Counted from the first letter of the stretch, positions 1 through 9,739 are shown. The stretch is DNA of 64,000 nucleotides from Parvibaculum sp. (GCA_030645235.1 JAUSMV010000005.1:248001-312000); one strand, 5' to 3'. Notes: generated from the letters alone by a model not told the origin. Numbers and translations are program-made.

Positions 1-924
1 CCGCGCATTATCGACGACACTCTGTGCATAAATTTTGAAATCGGGACGCAGCGCTTCACCGAAAGCAACGGCCTTGCCTGCAATAACATGCATGAGCGGG
101 CCGCCCTGAATGCCGGGGAAGATTGCTGAATTGATTTTTTTGCCGAGATCTTCGTTGTTCGACAGGATCATGCCGCCGCGCGGGCCACGCAGCGTCTTAT
201 GCGTTGTGGTCGTAACGATATCAGCATAAGGCAGCGGGCTCGGATGGACACCACCGGCCACGAGGCCTGCAAAATGGGCCATATCAACCATCAGGAATGC
301 ACCAACACTATCGGCGATGTCGCGAAAGGCTTTGAAGTCTATGACGCGGGGATAAGCGGAACCACCGGCAATGATGAGTTTGGGCTTGTGCTGTTTTGCA
401 AGCGAGGCGACTTCATCAAGATCGATCTGGTGATCCTGAGCGCGCACGCCGTATTGAACGGCGTTGAACCACTTGCCGGACTGGTTCGGCGCGGCACCAT
501 GGGTGAGATGGCCACCGGCGGCGAGGCTCATGCCGAGGATCGTGTCGCCCGGTTTGATCAGCGACATCATCGCGCCCTGATTGGCCTGCGAACCGGAATT
601 GGGCTGAACGTTCACATAAGCGCAGTTGAAAAGTTTTTTCGCGCGCTCAATCGCCAGTTCTTCGGCAATATCCACGAACTCGCAGCCGCCATAATAGCGT
701 TTGCCGGGATAACCTTCGGCATATTTATTGGTCATCACCGAACCCTGCGCCTCCATGACGGCACGCGAGACGATGTTTTCAGACGCAATCAGCTCAATCT
801 GGGTCTGCTGGCGATGAAGCTCTTTGTCGATCGCCGCCTGAATATCCGGATCACTCTTGGCCAAACTATCCGTGAAAAAACCAGAGGCAACAGCCCGACC
901 CGCGACCGCATTGCTTGACGACAT
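1..924 (-). CDS. glyA: Serine hydroxymethyltransferase, 3' end cut by the window edge
   Basis: This PLP enzyme interconverts serine and glycine while loading tetrahydrofolate with a one-carbon unit, in the cytosol. Translating the minus strand from the ATG at 924 gives 308 residues that run off the window without a stop; the usual length is about 430. The PLP-lysine motif [14 protein letters not shown] is present, with the Schiff-base lysine at residue 243. Family blocks such as ELIASEN and [13 protein letters not shown] are also intact. A GAGAAGG ribosome binding site lies about 8 bases upstream of the ATG. The N-terminus is a little longer than in E. coli, as is common in alphaproteobacteria. 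Identity is secure. Confidence 0.97.
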   Translation of the reverse strand, partial: MSSSNAVAGRAVASGFFTDSLAKSDPDIQAAIDKELHRQQTQIELIASENIVSRAVMEAQGSVMTNKYAEGYPGKRYYGGCEFVDIAEELAIERAKKLFNCAYVNVQPNSGSQANQGAMMSLIKPGDTILGMSLAAGGHLTHGAAPNQSGKWFNAVQYGVRAQDHQIDLDEVASLAKQHKPKLIIAGGSAYPRVIDFKAFRDIADSVGAFLMVDMAHFAGLVAGGVHPSPLPYADIVTTTTHKTLRGPRGGMILSNNEDLGKKINSAIFPGIQGGPLMHVIAGKAVAFGEALRPDFKIYAQSVVDNAR

Positions 925-1435
925 CAACTAGACCTTCTCAAACGGAAATATACCTGACGGACCTGAAACGACATCTGAGTGCGAAAGGTCCAACCACAGC
1001 CGAAACGACCCCACTCCGGCGTCTGTCCCGCTGGCTGGCGTCTTACCACATATCGCGGCTCAGGGCCAACCGGCCACAACAGGTTCCGGAGATGAAATAT
1101 CCGTTTTGTGTAGTCGCCAGTTGTTCAATTGACGGCTCAATACTCAGCTGAAATACATGAGCAGAAGGGGAATGGTGCGGGTTACTTGAAATAATAATGT
1201 GAGTTTTAGCTACTGTCTAGGAAATGGCTACTTAGATCGTAATTACACTATTAGATCTTAAGTTTACTTCCACTGTAAACAAAGCAGTTCACTCAGAATC
1301 ATCCTAGTCTGCAAGAACATCTGGGCTAAACTACTTGAATATAACCTCTCACTATCCCTAGGATGACGAGCCTTCCGCGTAATAATACAAACAGCAAGAT
1401 GACGACCGTAAGGGTTTGCGAGGGACCCCGCAGCA
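925..1435. promoter_or_regulatory. Divergent intergenic region between glyA and the mucR-like gene
   Basis: These 511 bases carry no convincing gene. The part next to glyA is fairly GC-rich. From about 1180 to 1350 the sequence becomes clearly AT-rich and full of TA steps. MucR/Ros proteins bind AT-rich sites containing TpA steps and often repress their own genes, so autoregulation here is plausible. No single promoter can be assigned by eye. Both glyA (leftward) and the mucR-like gene (rightward) must start from this region. Confidence 0.4.
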
Positions 1436-1888
1436 ATGAGTGATCAAGACATCAAGTCCGGAACGGAAATGCCTCACCTGCTAAAACTGGTCAGTCAGAT
1501 TGTGTCGGCCTATGTCAGCAACAATACGCTGACCCTGAGCGACCTCCCGGATTTTATTCGCAGCGTCCATGACACTCTGAACGAGCTGGAAAGTGGAGGC
1601 GAACGTACGTCGAACCGTGACCTCACGCCCGTTGTACCCATCAAAAAATCAGTGACACCCGACTACATCATCTGTCTGGAAGACGGCAAAAAACTAAAAA
1701 TGCTGAAACGCTATCTGCGTTCGCAATATGGCATGTCACCGGAAGATTATCGTGCGCGCTGGGGCTTGCCGCCGGACTATCCGATGGTCGCGCCCAACTA
1801 TGCTTCGCAGCGCTCGCGACTTGCCAAGCAAATTGGCCTTGGCAAAGCAGCAACAAGCGGCAGCATGCGCGCCCGTAAGAAAAAATAA
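1436..1888 (+). CDS. mucR: MucR/Ros-family transcriptional regulator without canonical zinc ligands
   Basis: This 150-residue protein has the layout of the MucR/Ros family: an N-terminal oligomerisation helix region (residues 12-55), then the DNA-binding finger with CLEDGKKLKMLKRYL and the conserved tail DYPMVAPNYA. These proteins regulate exopolysaccharide, motility, cell-cycle or virulence genes in Hyphomicrobiales and act as AT-rich-DNA binding, H-NS-like repressors. In Ros the zinc is held by Cys-X2-Cys-X9-His and a second His. Here only Cys80 remains: Asp83 is at the second position, Tyr93 replaces the first His, and the second His is Gln97/Tyr98. Some Mesorhizobium Ml proteins are known to fold without zinc, so the protein may still work. 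It is convergent with the next gene, 2 bases apart. Confidence 0.9.
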   Translation: MSDQDIKSGTEMPHLLKLVSQIVSAYVSNNTLTLSDLPDFIRSVHDTLNELESGGERTSNRDLTPVVPIKKSVTPDYIICLEDGKKLKMLKRYLRSQYGMSPEDYRARWGLPPDYPMVAPNYASQRSRLAKQIGLGKAATSGSMRARKKK

Positions 1889-1890
1889 GT

Positions 1891-2178
1891 TCAGACGATA
1901 ATACCGCCACCCGATGACGAGCCCGGACCCTTAGGCGGCTCGTCGCCAGCATCCGCAATATAGCCTTCCCGCACCAGACGTTGCTTGAGCTTTGCCAACG
2001 CCACACGTCGCAATCCAGCTTGCGCCGTAATGCCCTCAGGCCCGACAACCTGAACTTCAACGCCGGTCGCCACATCAATCGCAGACGCACGGACACTGCC
2101 GTTCATCAGCACAAACTCAAATATAATTTCGCGGCCGCCGCCGCCACCGCCGCTATTGCCTGTTGGCCTAGGCGGCAC
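1891..2178 (-). CDS. Small conserved hypothetical protein, DUF6898-like
   Basis: This small protein of about 95 residues has a glycine-rich start ([11 protein letters not shown]) followed by a compact region [19 protein letters not shown] and a helix rich in Leu/Lys. It resembles a family often found immediately downstream of hemA in Hyphomicrobiales, which I recall as DUF6898; the name comes from memory, not a search. I chose the GTG at 2178 because a GGAAG ribosome binding site precedes it. A TTG at 2211 would lengthen it by 11 residues. It overlaps the hemA 3' end by 11 bases, so the two are probably co-translated. No function is known. Confidence 0.7.
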   Translation of the reverse strand: MPPRPTGNSGGGGGGREIIFEFVLMNGSVRASAIDVATGVEVQVVGPEGITAQAGLRRVALAKLKQRLVREGYIADAGDEPPKGPGSSSGGGIIV

Positions 2179-3379
2179 GTGAAATCTTCCGGCGCGTCCA
2201 TACCTGATCAAGTGCTTTGACGAGATCGCTCATCATCTCATCGGTATGGACGGGCAAAGGCGTGAAGCGCAGACGTTCGGTGCCGCGCGGCACGGTCGGG
2301 TAATTGATCGGCTGCACATAGATACCGTGATCCTGAAGAAGATCGTCGCTGACCTGTTTGCAGATCACAGGGTCACCGACAAACACGGGCACGATATGGC
2401 TCTCGCACATCATCACGGGCAGACCAGCATCGGCAAGCATCCGGCGCAGCCTGGCGGCGCGCTCCTGATGACGATCTCTCTCTGCACTGCTTGCTTTCAG
2501 ATGCTTGATCGACGCCAGCACGCCAGCCACAAGCACGGGCGCGAGGGAGGTCGAAAAGATGAAGCCCGGCGCATAAGAGCGCAGCACGTCGATCAAGACA
2601 GACGAGCCAGCAATGTAGCCGCCCATAACACCAAAGCCTTTGGCAAGGGTGCCTTCGATGATGTCAACCTTATCGAGCACGCCATCGCGCTCGGCAATGC
2701 CGCCACCGCGCGGGCCGTAAAGGCCAACCGCGTGAACTTCATCGAGATAAGTCATCGCACCATATTGTTTGGCGAGATCGCAAATCGCACCTATGGGAGC
2801 GATATCGCCATCCATTGAATAAACGGATTCGAAAGCAACGATCTTCGGCTGGGCCGGATCGAGCTGCTTGAGCAGAATTTCAAGATGGCCGAGATCGTTG
2901 TGACGCCACAGGCGCTTCGGACCACCGCCGCGCTTAATACCTTCGATCATGGAAGCATGGTTCATCTCGTCGGAGATGATGACGCAATCATTGAACACAC
3001 GCGCCAGCGTGGAGAGTGTCGCGTCATTGGCCGCGTAACCCGATGTGAACAGAAGCGCCGCTTCCTTCTGGTGAAGGTCGGCAATCTCATTCTCAAGCTC
3101 AACATGATAATGCGTCGTGCCGGAAATATTGCGTGTGCCGCCGGAGCCTGCACCGGCTTCATCAATCGCCTTATGCATGGCGTCGAGCACAGCCGGATGT
3201 TGGCCCATGCCGAGATAGTCATTGGAACACCAGACGATGATGTCACGCTTGCCTTGCGGCGTGTGAAATGTGGCGCGGGGAAAGTCACCGCGATGACGCA
3301 GGATGTCAGCGAAGACGCGGTATCGACCTTCTTCTTTTACAGAAGCGAGCGCGTCATTGAGCTTTGCCTGATAGTCCAT
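2168..3379 (-). CDS. hemA: 5-aminolevulinate synthase
   Basis: HemA condenses glycine with succinyl-CoA to 5-aminolevulinate, the first step of the C4 (Shemin) haem pathway typical of alphaproteobacteria. The 403-residue PLP enzyme shows [12 protein letters not shown] near residue 50, the cofactor-binding [10 protein letters not shown] around 213, and the Schiff-base lysine in [13 protein letters not shown] at residue 247. The ATG at 3379 is preferred because AGGA lies 8 bases upstream; an in-frame GTG two codons earlier is the alternative. The next haem enzyme, HemB, is 6.5 kb away on the other strand. The 137-base gap upstream should hold its promoter. Confidence 0.96.
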   Translation of the reverse strand: MDYQAKLNDALASVKEEGRYRVFADILRHRGDFPRATFHTPQGKRDIIVWCSNDYLGMGQHPAVLDAMHKAIDEAGAGSGGTRNISGTTHYHVELENEIADLHQKEAALLFTSGYAANDATLSTLARVFNDCVIISDEMNHASMIEGIKRGGGPKRLWRHNDLGHLEILLKQLDPAQPKIVAFESVYSMDGDIAPIGAICDLAKQYGAMTYLDEVHAVGLYGPRGGGIAERDGVLDKVDIIEGTLAKGFGVMGGYIAGSSVLIDVLRSYAPGFIFSTSLAPVLVAGVLASIKHLKASSAERDRHQERAARLRRMLADAGLPVMMCESHIVPVFVGDPVICKQVSDDLLQDHGIYVQPINYPTVPRGTERLRFTPLPVHTDEMMSDLVKALDQVWTRRKISRAA

Positions 3380-3516
3380 AGCCACAATCCTGTAACTGTT
3401 CGCGCCTGCAGCAAAATCGAGTGCCGCTCCCCTACGCTTCCGGCGTTAACTTAACAAGCCTGAACGGGCTGACCATATGCTAATTGTCGCACAAATCCAC
3501 AGACTTAGCTGGTCAT

Positions 3517-4296
3517 TTAAGACGCCCAGAGGCCTCTTTCCACCAGAACAGCCTTCAAAACCGCAGGCTCGTCAGACATCAACCCGTCAACACCGAGATC
3601 AATCAGACGATTCATCTCAGCCGGATCGTCAATCGTCCAGACATGCACCTGCAAACCAATCGCATGAGCACGCGCAATCATCAGCGGATCAACAAGCCTG
3701 ATGCCGCCCTGCACAATCGGAATTTGCAGACAGCCGCCTGTATATGTACCCCACAAAAATCCAAGCGGGCCGGACCAACTAGAAAACCGCACACGCGCCG
3801 TCGCCATCGGCCCCAATCCGGTGCAGAGCTTCGGCCCCAAGGCTTCACGTGTGGCCGCGATGCGCGCGCCTGAGAAAGACGTAACGCAAACGCGCTCAAC
3901 CGCATTGCAATCGCGCAAGGCGGCGATCAATGGCTGCACGGCATTATCGCGTTTTGGATCGATATTGATGCGCGCTTGCGGAAAGGCAAGCAGCAACTCC
4001 TCAAGGCGCGGAATAGGCTCGAGACCATCAACACGGGCGCGCGCAACATCGACAAAATCCATCTCGGCAATGACGCCGACTTTGTCGGTCACACGGTCAA
4101 GTTGATCATCATGGAACGCCAGCAACACACCATCACGCGTCGCGTGAACATCAGTCTCGATGTAGCGGAAACCAAGATCCATCGCGCCTTGAAACGCAGG
4201 CATCGTATTTTCCGGCCAATTACCTGCACCCCCTCGATGGGCAAAAGCCAGAATGCCGTCATGTTCAAGATACGGATATTTTGCGACGCGCGGCAT
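3517..4296 (-). CDS. Glycerophosphodiester phosphodiesterase family protein
   Basis: This 259-residue enzyme hydrolyses glycerophosphodiesters to glycerol-3-phosphate and an alcohol, recycling phospholipid head groups. The GDPD signature is complete near the N-terminus: HRGGAGNWPEN with the catalytic His and Glu, then IETDVHATRDG and FHDDQLDR, which supplies metal and general-acid residues. There is no signal peptide, so a cytoplasmic UgpQ-like role is likely. It lies in the same direction as the LD-transpeptidase gene, 62 bases downstream of it, and may be co-transcribed. The C-terminal VWTIDDPAEMNRLIDLGVDG block also fits the family. Confidence 0.92.
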   Translation of the reverse strand: MPRVAKYPYLEHDGILAFAHRGGAGNWPENTMPAFQGAMDLGFRYIETDVHATRDGVLLAFHDDQLDRVTDKVGVIAEMDFVDVARARVDGLEPIPRLEELLLAFPQARINIDPKRDNAVQPLIAALRDCNAVERVCVTSFSGARIAATREALGPKLCTGLGPMATARVRFSSWSGPLGFLWGTYTGGCLQIPIVQGGIRLVDPLMIARAHAIGLQVHVWTIDDPAEMNRLIDLGVDGLMSDEPAVLKAVLVERGLWAS

Positions 4297-4358
4297 CGGC
4301 GTGAGTTCCCCTGATCGACGAACGCAATGCCCGTTGATTCTTCCCGTGTCAGCCTATG

Positions 4359-5651
4359 CTAGTTTGGGACGAAAGGTGTAGTGACTTTGGGCACGGCCCT
4401 CGCGTCACGCTTGTAAATATCATCACGGAAATTGACGACGCCGTCCTCGCCCACCCAGGCGGTCAGATAGAGCATATAAATCGGAACGGTTTTAGCGAGC
4501 GTCACATCCATATGCTCGCCGCTCGTAATGACTCTATCGATGCGCGGACGATCCCAGCCCGGCGTTTCTTCAAGAAGCCACGCTACGAGATCACGCACTT
4601 CTTCCACACGTACGCAGCCGGAACTGAAATTGCGCGCATTACGTCCGAACAGGCTTTTAACCGGCGTGTCATGGAGATAGACCGCCTGAGTATTGGGAAA
4701 GTTGATTTTGACTGTGCCGAGCGAATTGAGACGGCTGGGATCCTGACGGAGACGATAGCGGCTTGTCACCGCCGGATCAGACCAGTCGATGGTCGAGGGA
4801 TCCACTTCCACTTCGCCGCCGCTGCCCGTGGGCTTGAGCACTTTCATACCCATGCGACTCAGAAATTTTGGATTTTTCTTAATCTTGGGCAGCAAGTCTT
4901 TGGTGGCGATCGACAGTGGCACATTCCAATAAGGGTTGAGCGCAATGAAATTGATCTTGCTCGTATATTCCGGAGTCTGACGATCTTCCTTGCCGACAAT
5001 CACACGTTTGCGGATGACGACTTCGCCATTCTCAACCGCTTCGACCTCCTGACCCGCGATATTGACGAACACATAACGCGGCCCAAGCGTCGGGGCAATT
5101 TTACTAAGACGGTTCAAATTGACTTCAAGCTGACGGATACGTTTTTCTACCGGTACGTTAAGCGCGTTGATAGTACCACGCCCGCCCACACCATCGGGCA
5201 CGAGACCATGGCGCGACTGGAAACGGCGCAAACCATCGTAAACACTCTGATCGAACGAACGCTGGTCACCTTCCGACGCAGACATGTCTCCTGTCGCCAG
5301 CAACCGCTTACGCAGGAGCGGTACGCGACTGTCATGCATGCCTTTACGCAACTGTTCGCCTTGCGGGATAGGTTCCCAGCCACCCCAATTCTGAATTTGA
5401 CGATACATTGAGATGGCACGCACAACGGGCCAAAAGCCTGCATCACCGAGCATCGGCACTGTGGACTTAAGCGCCGGGTCGGTTGTGACCTGAAGTTGCG
5501 AACTGGGAGCCCAGGGGTCGATCCACTGTGATTCTGAATCATAGGACGATGCGGCATAAGCCGAAGACGCGACGCCGCATAGGGCCGCAACCAATACGGC
5601 GGCCCGCATGGCTATCAGCCCAAGGCGCTTGAAAATGCGTCTCCGCGTCAC
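4359..5651 (-). CDS. ldtP: Periplasmic L,D-transpeptidase with peptidoglycan-binding domain
   Basis: This 430-residue enzyme should make 3-3 cross-links in, or otherwise modify, peptidoglycan in the periplasm. It begins with a signal peptide (basic start, hydrophobic core to about residue 33, cleavage near AYA). A peptidoglycan-binding repeat is visible around 130-170 (YDGLRRFQSRHGLVPDG). The YkuD catalytic domain follows, with YLHDTP and the active-site motif SSGCVRVEE. The size and inserted segment resemble the YcbB-like class. The MarR gene 166 bases upstream on the same strand is its likely regulator, the LdtR-LdtP arrangement described in Liberibacter and Sinorhizobium. The symbol is given by that analogy. 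Confidence 0.92.
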   Translation of the reverse strand: MTRRRIFKRLGLIAMRAAVLVAALCGVASSAYAASSYDSESQWIDPWAPSSQLQVTTDPALKSTVPMLGDAGFWPVVRAISMYRQIQNWGGWEPIPQGEQLRKGMHDSRVPLLRKRLLATGDMSASEGDQRSFDQSVYDGLRRFQSRHGLVPDGVGGRGTINALNVPVEKRIRQLEVNLNRLSKIAPTLGPRYVFVNIAGQEVEAVENGEVVIRKRVIVGKEDRQTPEYTSKINFIALNPYWNVPLSIATKDLLPKIKKNPKFLSRMGMKVLKPTGSGGEVEVDPSTIDWSDPAVTSRYRLRQDPSRLNSLGTVKINFPNTQAVYLHDTPVKSLFGRNARNFSSGCVRVEEVRDLVAWLLEETPGWDRPRIDRVITSGEHMDVTLAKTVPIYMLYLTAWVGEDGVVNFRDDIYKRDARAVPKVTTPFVPN

Positions 5652-5817
5652 TCATTCCCTCATTTCGTTCCGGCACATTATCCGGCACTAAGACTGCCAA
5701 TATGACAAATCATAACCGATTTTGTCTCGCGCTGTCCGCAATCGGGGCTAAGACGCAGGCAGCCGGGCTCACACTCTTAGAGTGCAAGATTTGGGCAACG
5801 TCAGACAGGACGATGAA

Positions 5818-6330
5818 TTAGAGGCGATAGCGGATTTGATCGGTCCAGAAACGCTCAAGTTTATGCAGCGTCGCGTTGATCTGATTCAGCTCTTCGACGC
5901 TGATATCACCCACTTCAGCAACCGAACGGCAATGCTTGTTGTAAAGCTCGTCGATTGACTTGCAGATGGCGCGACCCTTGTCAGTGAGACGCACACGCAC
6001 CGAACGACGGTCAAGGCGTGAACGCTGATGACTGATGTAATCAGCCTCGACGAGCTTCTTGAGATTGTATGACACGTTGGAGCCGAGATAATGACCACGC
6101 GTTCGCAATTCACCCGCTGTCATTTCGGCGTCACCGATATTAAAAAGCAACAGCGCCTGAACAGAGTTGATTTCCGAGCAACCCACGCGGTCAAGCTCAT
6201 CTTTAATCACGTCGAGCAAACGGCGATGCAGACGCTCCACATAGGTCAGGGCTTCGAGATATGCAGGCTTTGATGCCGCATGATCTTCGCTTCTTACAAC
6301 CACACTGGCTTGTGAATTTGTAATGCCCAT
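5818..6330 (-). CDS. ldtR: MarR-family regulator LdtR
   Basis: This 170-residue winged-helix protein contains the MarR core: EMTAGELRTRGHYLGSNVSY (recognition helix) and the wing with SRLDRRSVRVRLTDKGR. LdtR in related bacteria controls the neighbouring LD-transpeptidase gene and links cell-wall remodelling to osmotic stress. Here it lies directly upstream of the transpeptidase on the same strand, so the name rests on sequence type plus position. The ATG at 6330 has AGAAGG about 9 bases upstream. The 306-base gap before it probably holds its promoter. Confidence 0.88.
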   Translation of the reverse strand: MGITNSQASVVVRSEDHAASKPAYLEALTYVERLHRRLLDVIKDELDRVGCSEINSVQALLLFNIGDAEMTAGELRTRGHYLGSNVSYNLKKLVEADYISHQRSRLDRRSVRVRLTDKGRAICKSIDELYNKHCRSVAEVGDISVEELNQINATLHKLERFWTDQIRYRL

Positions 6331-6636
6331 GAGAACTGCCCTTCTGACGCACGTGAATCGCGGCAGCGCCGCTTCGGCTCCTGCCTTTCACGTAATCTAA
6401 CGGTCATCCTCCTAACGACTGGTTTATGCAGTCGCTACCACAGATTGACCACTAATTGCAGAGTGCTGAATTACACTCAAATATCAGTGTTTTTGTCTAC
6501 GCAAGGGCTTAAAAAACGACAGTTTCGTTTCAGAAAGAAACAACAGTCAGAACAGTTGAACTAAAGTTCACGAAAAATTATCCATGAGAAGATTTTGCAA
6601 TTTGAACCAATTGCTTCGCCTGTTGCTGTCCGTTGT
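6331..6636. promoter_or_regulatory. Intergenic region upstream of ldtR
   Basis: These 306 bases separate the ldtR start from the stop of the valine-degradation operon, both reading leftward. The sequence is AT-rich from about 6410 to 6620 and holds no open frame that looks coding. It should contain the ldtR promoter. I found no strong hairpin with a T tract that would terminate the upstream operon. Confidence 0.4.
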
Positions 6637-7527
6637 TCAAATTTGACCTTTGATCATTTTGATAATGCCTGAGAAATCTAATCCGTCATGGCCTGACGCT
6701 TCCATCAGCGCATAGAGCTGGGCGGCCTGCGCACCGAGCGGCGTCGGCGTTTTAGCGGTCTTGGACGCATCCTGCGCGAGACGCAGGTCCTTAAGCATCA
6801 TAGCAGCGGAGAAGCCCGGCTGGTAATCACGGTTAGCGGGAGATGTCGGTACCGGGCCCGGTACGGGGCAATAGGATGTCATCGACCAGCACTGGCCAGA
6901 CGCGGTGGACGAAATATCAAAAAGCTTCTGCGCATCAAGGCCGAGCTTCTCACCGAGCGCAAAAGCTTCCGAGACCGCGATCATCGAAATACCGAGGATC
7001 ATATTGTTACAGACTTTGGCCACCTGACCATTGCCCGCCCCACCCGCATGAAAGATATTTTTGCCCATTTTTTCAAGCACAGGTTTGGCAAGCGTGAAGG
7101 CATCGTCAGTGCCGCCGACCATAAAGGTAAGCGTACCGGCTTCCGCCCCGCCAACGCCGCCCGATACCGGCGCGTCGATCATCCACATGCCTGCGGCCCC
7201 TGCTGCGGCAATCACATCGCGCGCAGACGGCACGTCGATAGTCGAGCTATCGATGAAGAGCGTGCCTTTTTTGGCAACCGCGATAAGACCGCCGTCGCCG
7301 AGATAGACAGAACGCACATGCTCGCCTGCAGGGAGCATCGTGACAACAAACTCAACGTCCTTCGCAGCATCAGGCGCTGTTGCTGCTTTCGTGGCGCCGG
7401 CGGCGACGAGTACGGCGACCGCCTTCTCGCTCAGGTCGAACACTTTAAGCGTATGTCCCGCCTTGACGAGATTGCGGGCCATGGGACCGCCCATATTGCC
7501 AAGTCCGATAAAGCCGATGGTCGCCAT
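6637..7527 (-). CDS. mmsB: 3-hydroxyisobutyrate dehydrogenase
   Basis: This NAD-dependent enzyme oxidises 3-hydroxyisobutyrate to methylmalonate semialdehyde in valine breakdown. The 296-residue protein has the Rossmann start IGFIGLGNMGGPMARN, the substrate-binding DAPVSGGVGGAEAGTL, and the catalytic-lysine region GGAGNGQVAKVCNNM with Lys near residue 172. The ATG at 7527 is chosen because a GGAG site lies 8 bases upstream; an ATG eight codons earlier has none. It is the last gene of a three-gene operon with the acyl-CoA dehydrogenase and hydrolase, 20 bases after the hydrolase. This context separates it from the similar enzyme at 12.6 kb. Confidence 0.94.
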   Translation of the reverse strand: MATIGFIGLGNMGGPMARNLVKAGHTLKVFDLSEKAVAVLVAAGATKAATAPDAAKDVEFVVTMLPAGEHVRSVYLGDGGLIAVAKKGTLFIDSSTIDVPSARDVIAAAGAAGMWMIDAPVSGGVGGAEAGTLTFMVGGTDDAFTLAKPVLEKMGKNIFHAGGAGNGQVAKVCNNMILGISMIAVSEAFALGEKLGLDAQKLFDISSTASGQCWSMTSYCPVPGPVPTSPANRDYQPGFSAAMMLKDLRLAQDASKTAKTPTPLGAQAAQLYALMEASGHDGLDFSGIIKMIKGQI

Positions 7528-7547
7528 TTTGTTTTCTCCCTGAGCCT

Positions 7548-8597
7548 TCAAATATCGAAATTCAACTCATCATCACCAAGCGATGCAAAATACGCTTCCA
7601 CATCCGCTGCGGCGACTGCCTCAAGCGTCGGCGGCGACCATTTCGGTGCCTGATCTTTATCAATGATAATGGCGCGCACACCTTCATAGAAATCCTTGCC
7701 ACGCATGAAACGATTGGTGAGGCGAAACTCAAGCTTCATGGCCTCTTCAAACGAGAGCGAGCGTCCTGCCCTGATTTGAGCATAAGCCACGAGCAGGCTC
7801 ATCGGTGATTTGGTGGCGAGCGTCGCCAAGACCTTATTAGCCCACTCACTGCCATCTGCTTTGAGCGAAGCGATGATTTCGGCGACCGACCCTTTGGAGA
7901 AATGCGTGTCAATGGCGACAGCATGAACGGCCAAAGGTGCCGGACCGGCATCACCCGAGAGACCTTTGAGTGCTGCATCAAAATTATCACCCGCGGCCAG
8001 ACGCAATTTCAGCGCCGCAAAATTTTCAGACGGCACAAACACATCGGCAATGCCCGCATAAATCGCATCAGCCGCTTTCAGTCGTTCACCGGTCAATCCT
8101 AAAAACATGCCGATCTCGCCCGGACAACGCGGCAGAAAGAAAGTGCCGCCGACATCGGGAAACAAGCCGATGCCGGTTTCGGGCATCGCAAACGTCAACC
8201 GCTCACTTGCCACACGATGCGAACCGTTAACCGAGATGCCGACGCCGCCACCCATATCAATTCCGCCCATCAACGCCACATAGGGCTTGGGATAATTTTT
8301 GACATAGACGTTGAGACGATATTCTTCGCGGTAAAAATCGATCACATTGCGGTCACCCGCCTTACCCCAATCATGCAGCGCGCGGATATCGCCGCCCGCG
8401 CAAAAGGCTTTCTCGCCTGCCGCTTCGATGATGACGAGTTTCACAGCATCATCCGCCGCCCATGCCTTCAACTGCGGATGGATCGCCCGCACCATGCCGA
8501 AGGTGAGCGCATTGAGCACTTTCGGGCGATTGAGCGTGATGATGCCCGCAACGCCATCGCGCGAAAACAAGACTTCAGGTTCGGCTGTCTCAGACAT
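7548..8597 (-). CDS. 3-hydroxyisobutyryl-CoA hydrolase (crotonase fold)
   Basis: This enzyme releases CoA from 3-hydroxyisobutyryl-CoA, the valine-pathway step between the hydratase and MmsB. The 349-residue length and the motifs AFCAGGDIRAL, MGGIDMGGGVGISVNGSHR and PETGIGLFPDVGG are typical of the HIBCH branch and not of ordinary enoyl-CoA hydratases, which are about 260 residues. It starts 2 bases after the stop of the acyl-CoA dehydrogenase gene and is followed at 20 bases by mmsB, so the three form one transcript. Annotation pipelines often call this family enoyl-CoA hydratase/isomerase. Confidence 0.92.
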   Translation of the reverse strand: MSETAEPEVLFSRDGVAGIITLNRPKVLNALTFGMVRAIHPQLKAWAADDAVKLVIIEAAGEKAFCAGGDIRALHDWGKAGDRNVIDFYREEYRLNVYVKNYPKPYVALMGGIDMGGGVGISVNGSHRVASERLTFAMPETGIGLFPDVGGTFFLPRCPGEIGMFLGLTGERLKAADAIYAGIADVFVPSENFAALKLRLAAGDNFDAALKGLSGDAGPAPLAVHAVAIDTHFSKGSVAEIIASLKADGSEWANKVLATLATKSPMSLLVAYAQIRAGRSLSFEEAMKLEFRLTNRFMRGKDFYEGVRAIIIDKDQAPKWSPPTLEAVAAADVEAYFASLGDDELNFDI

Positions 8598-8599
8598 AT

Positions 8600-9739
8600 T
8601 CAGTTCTTCAGCAATTCGCGTGCGATGATGACGCGCATGATTTCGTTGGTGCCTTCCAAAATCTGATGTACACGCAAATCACGTACGTGACGTTCCAGCG
8701 GGAAGTCATTGAGATAGCCATAGCCACCGTGAATTTGCAGCGCCTCATTTGCAACATTAAAGCTCACATCCGTCGCAAAGCGTTTGGCCATAGCCGCATG
8801 CATCGTCGCATCGGCTGATTTCGCATCAACCTTTGTCGCAGCCTGAAGCAACAAAAGACGCGCGGCTTCAAGCTCGGTCACCATATCAGCGAGCTTGAAC
8901 TGCAAGGCCTGAAAGGACGCAAGCGGCTTGCCGAATTGTTGACGCTCCGTGAGATAAGATTTGGCCCGCACCAAAGCGGCGTTGGCTGTGCCCAATGCGC
9001 AAGCGCCAATATTGAGGCGGCCACCATCGAGACCCATCATGGCGATCTTGAAGCCCTGACCTTCTTCACCAATCAAGTTAGAAACCGGCACACGGCAATC
9101 TTCAAAATTCACTTGCGCTGTCGGCTGGCTGTTCCAGCCCATCTTCTTTTCAGGGGCACCGAACGTAAGACCCGCTGTGCCCTTCTCAACGATGATGCAG
9201 GAAACACCCTTGGCTCCCTCGCCGCCTGTGCGCACCATACAGACATAAATGTCCGATGTTCCGCCGCCGGAGATGAAAGCTTTGGAGCCGTTGATCACAT
9301 AATGGTCGCCGTCGCGCACCGCCTTGGTGCGGAGAGACGCGGCATCCGATCCCGCCGATGGCTCGGTGAGGCAATAGCTCGCAATCAGTTCCATTGTCGT
9401 GAGGCGCGGCAGAAATTTACGTCGCAACGTCTCATTACCAAATGTATCGATCATCCATGAGGCCATGTTGTGGATCGATAGGAAGGCGGCCGTCGAGGTG
9501 CAGCCCGCCGACAGCGCCTCAAACACGAGCGCCGCATCAAGACGCGTCAGCGCCGAGCCGCCCACATCTTCACGCACATAGATACCGGCAAGACCCAAGG
9601 CAGCTGCTTTACGCAATGTCTCGACCGGAAAGAACGCTCGACGGTCCCAATCGGCTGCGTAAGGGGCCAATTCCTCTGCGGCAAAGGCACGCGCCATGTC
9701 CTGAAACGCCTGCTGATCCGGGTTCAGCTCAAATCTCAT
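8600..9739 (-). CDS. Acyl-CoA dehydrogenase, probably isobutyryl-CoA dehydrogenase
   Basis: This FAD enzyme introduces the alpha-beta double bond into a short branched acyl-CoA. The 379-residue protein shows [17 protein letters not shown], the FAD-binding [17 protein letters not shown] block and the C-terminal [10 protein letters not shown], whose first Glu is the catalytic base. The start at 9739 is fixed by an AGGGAGG site six bases upstream; the open frame runs further but without a ribosome site. Being first in an operon with the valine-pathway hydrolase and mmsB argues for isobutyryl-CoA as substrate. That assignment is inferred from context. Confidence 0.92.
   Translation of the reverse strand: MRFELNPDQQAFQDMARAFAAEELAPYAADWDRRAFFPVETLRKAAALGLAGIYVREDVGGSALTRLDAALVFEALSAGCTSTAAFLSIHNMASWMIDTFGNETLRRKFLPRLTTMELIASYCLTEPSAGSDAASLRTKAVRDGDHYVINGSKAFISGGGTSDIYVCMVRTGGEGAKGVSCIIVEKGTAGLTFGAPEKKMGWNSQPTAQVNFEDCRVPVSNLIGEEGQGFKIAMMGLDGGRLNIGACALGTANAALVRAKSYLTERQQFGKPLASFQALQFKLADMVTELEAARLLLLQAATKVDAKSADATMHAAMAKRFATDVSFNVANEALQIHGGYGYLNDFPLERHVRDLRVHQILEGTNEIMRVIIARELLKN

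Noticed and set aside
915-1151. A 78-codon plus-strand frame overlapping the glyA start
   Set aside because: It starts with TTG inside glyA, has no ribosome site, and its composition does not look like a protein of this genome.
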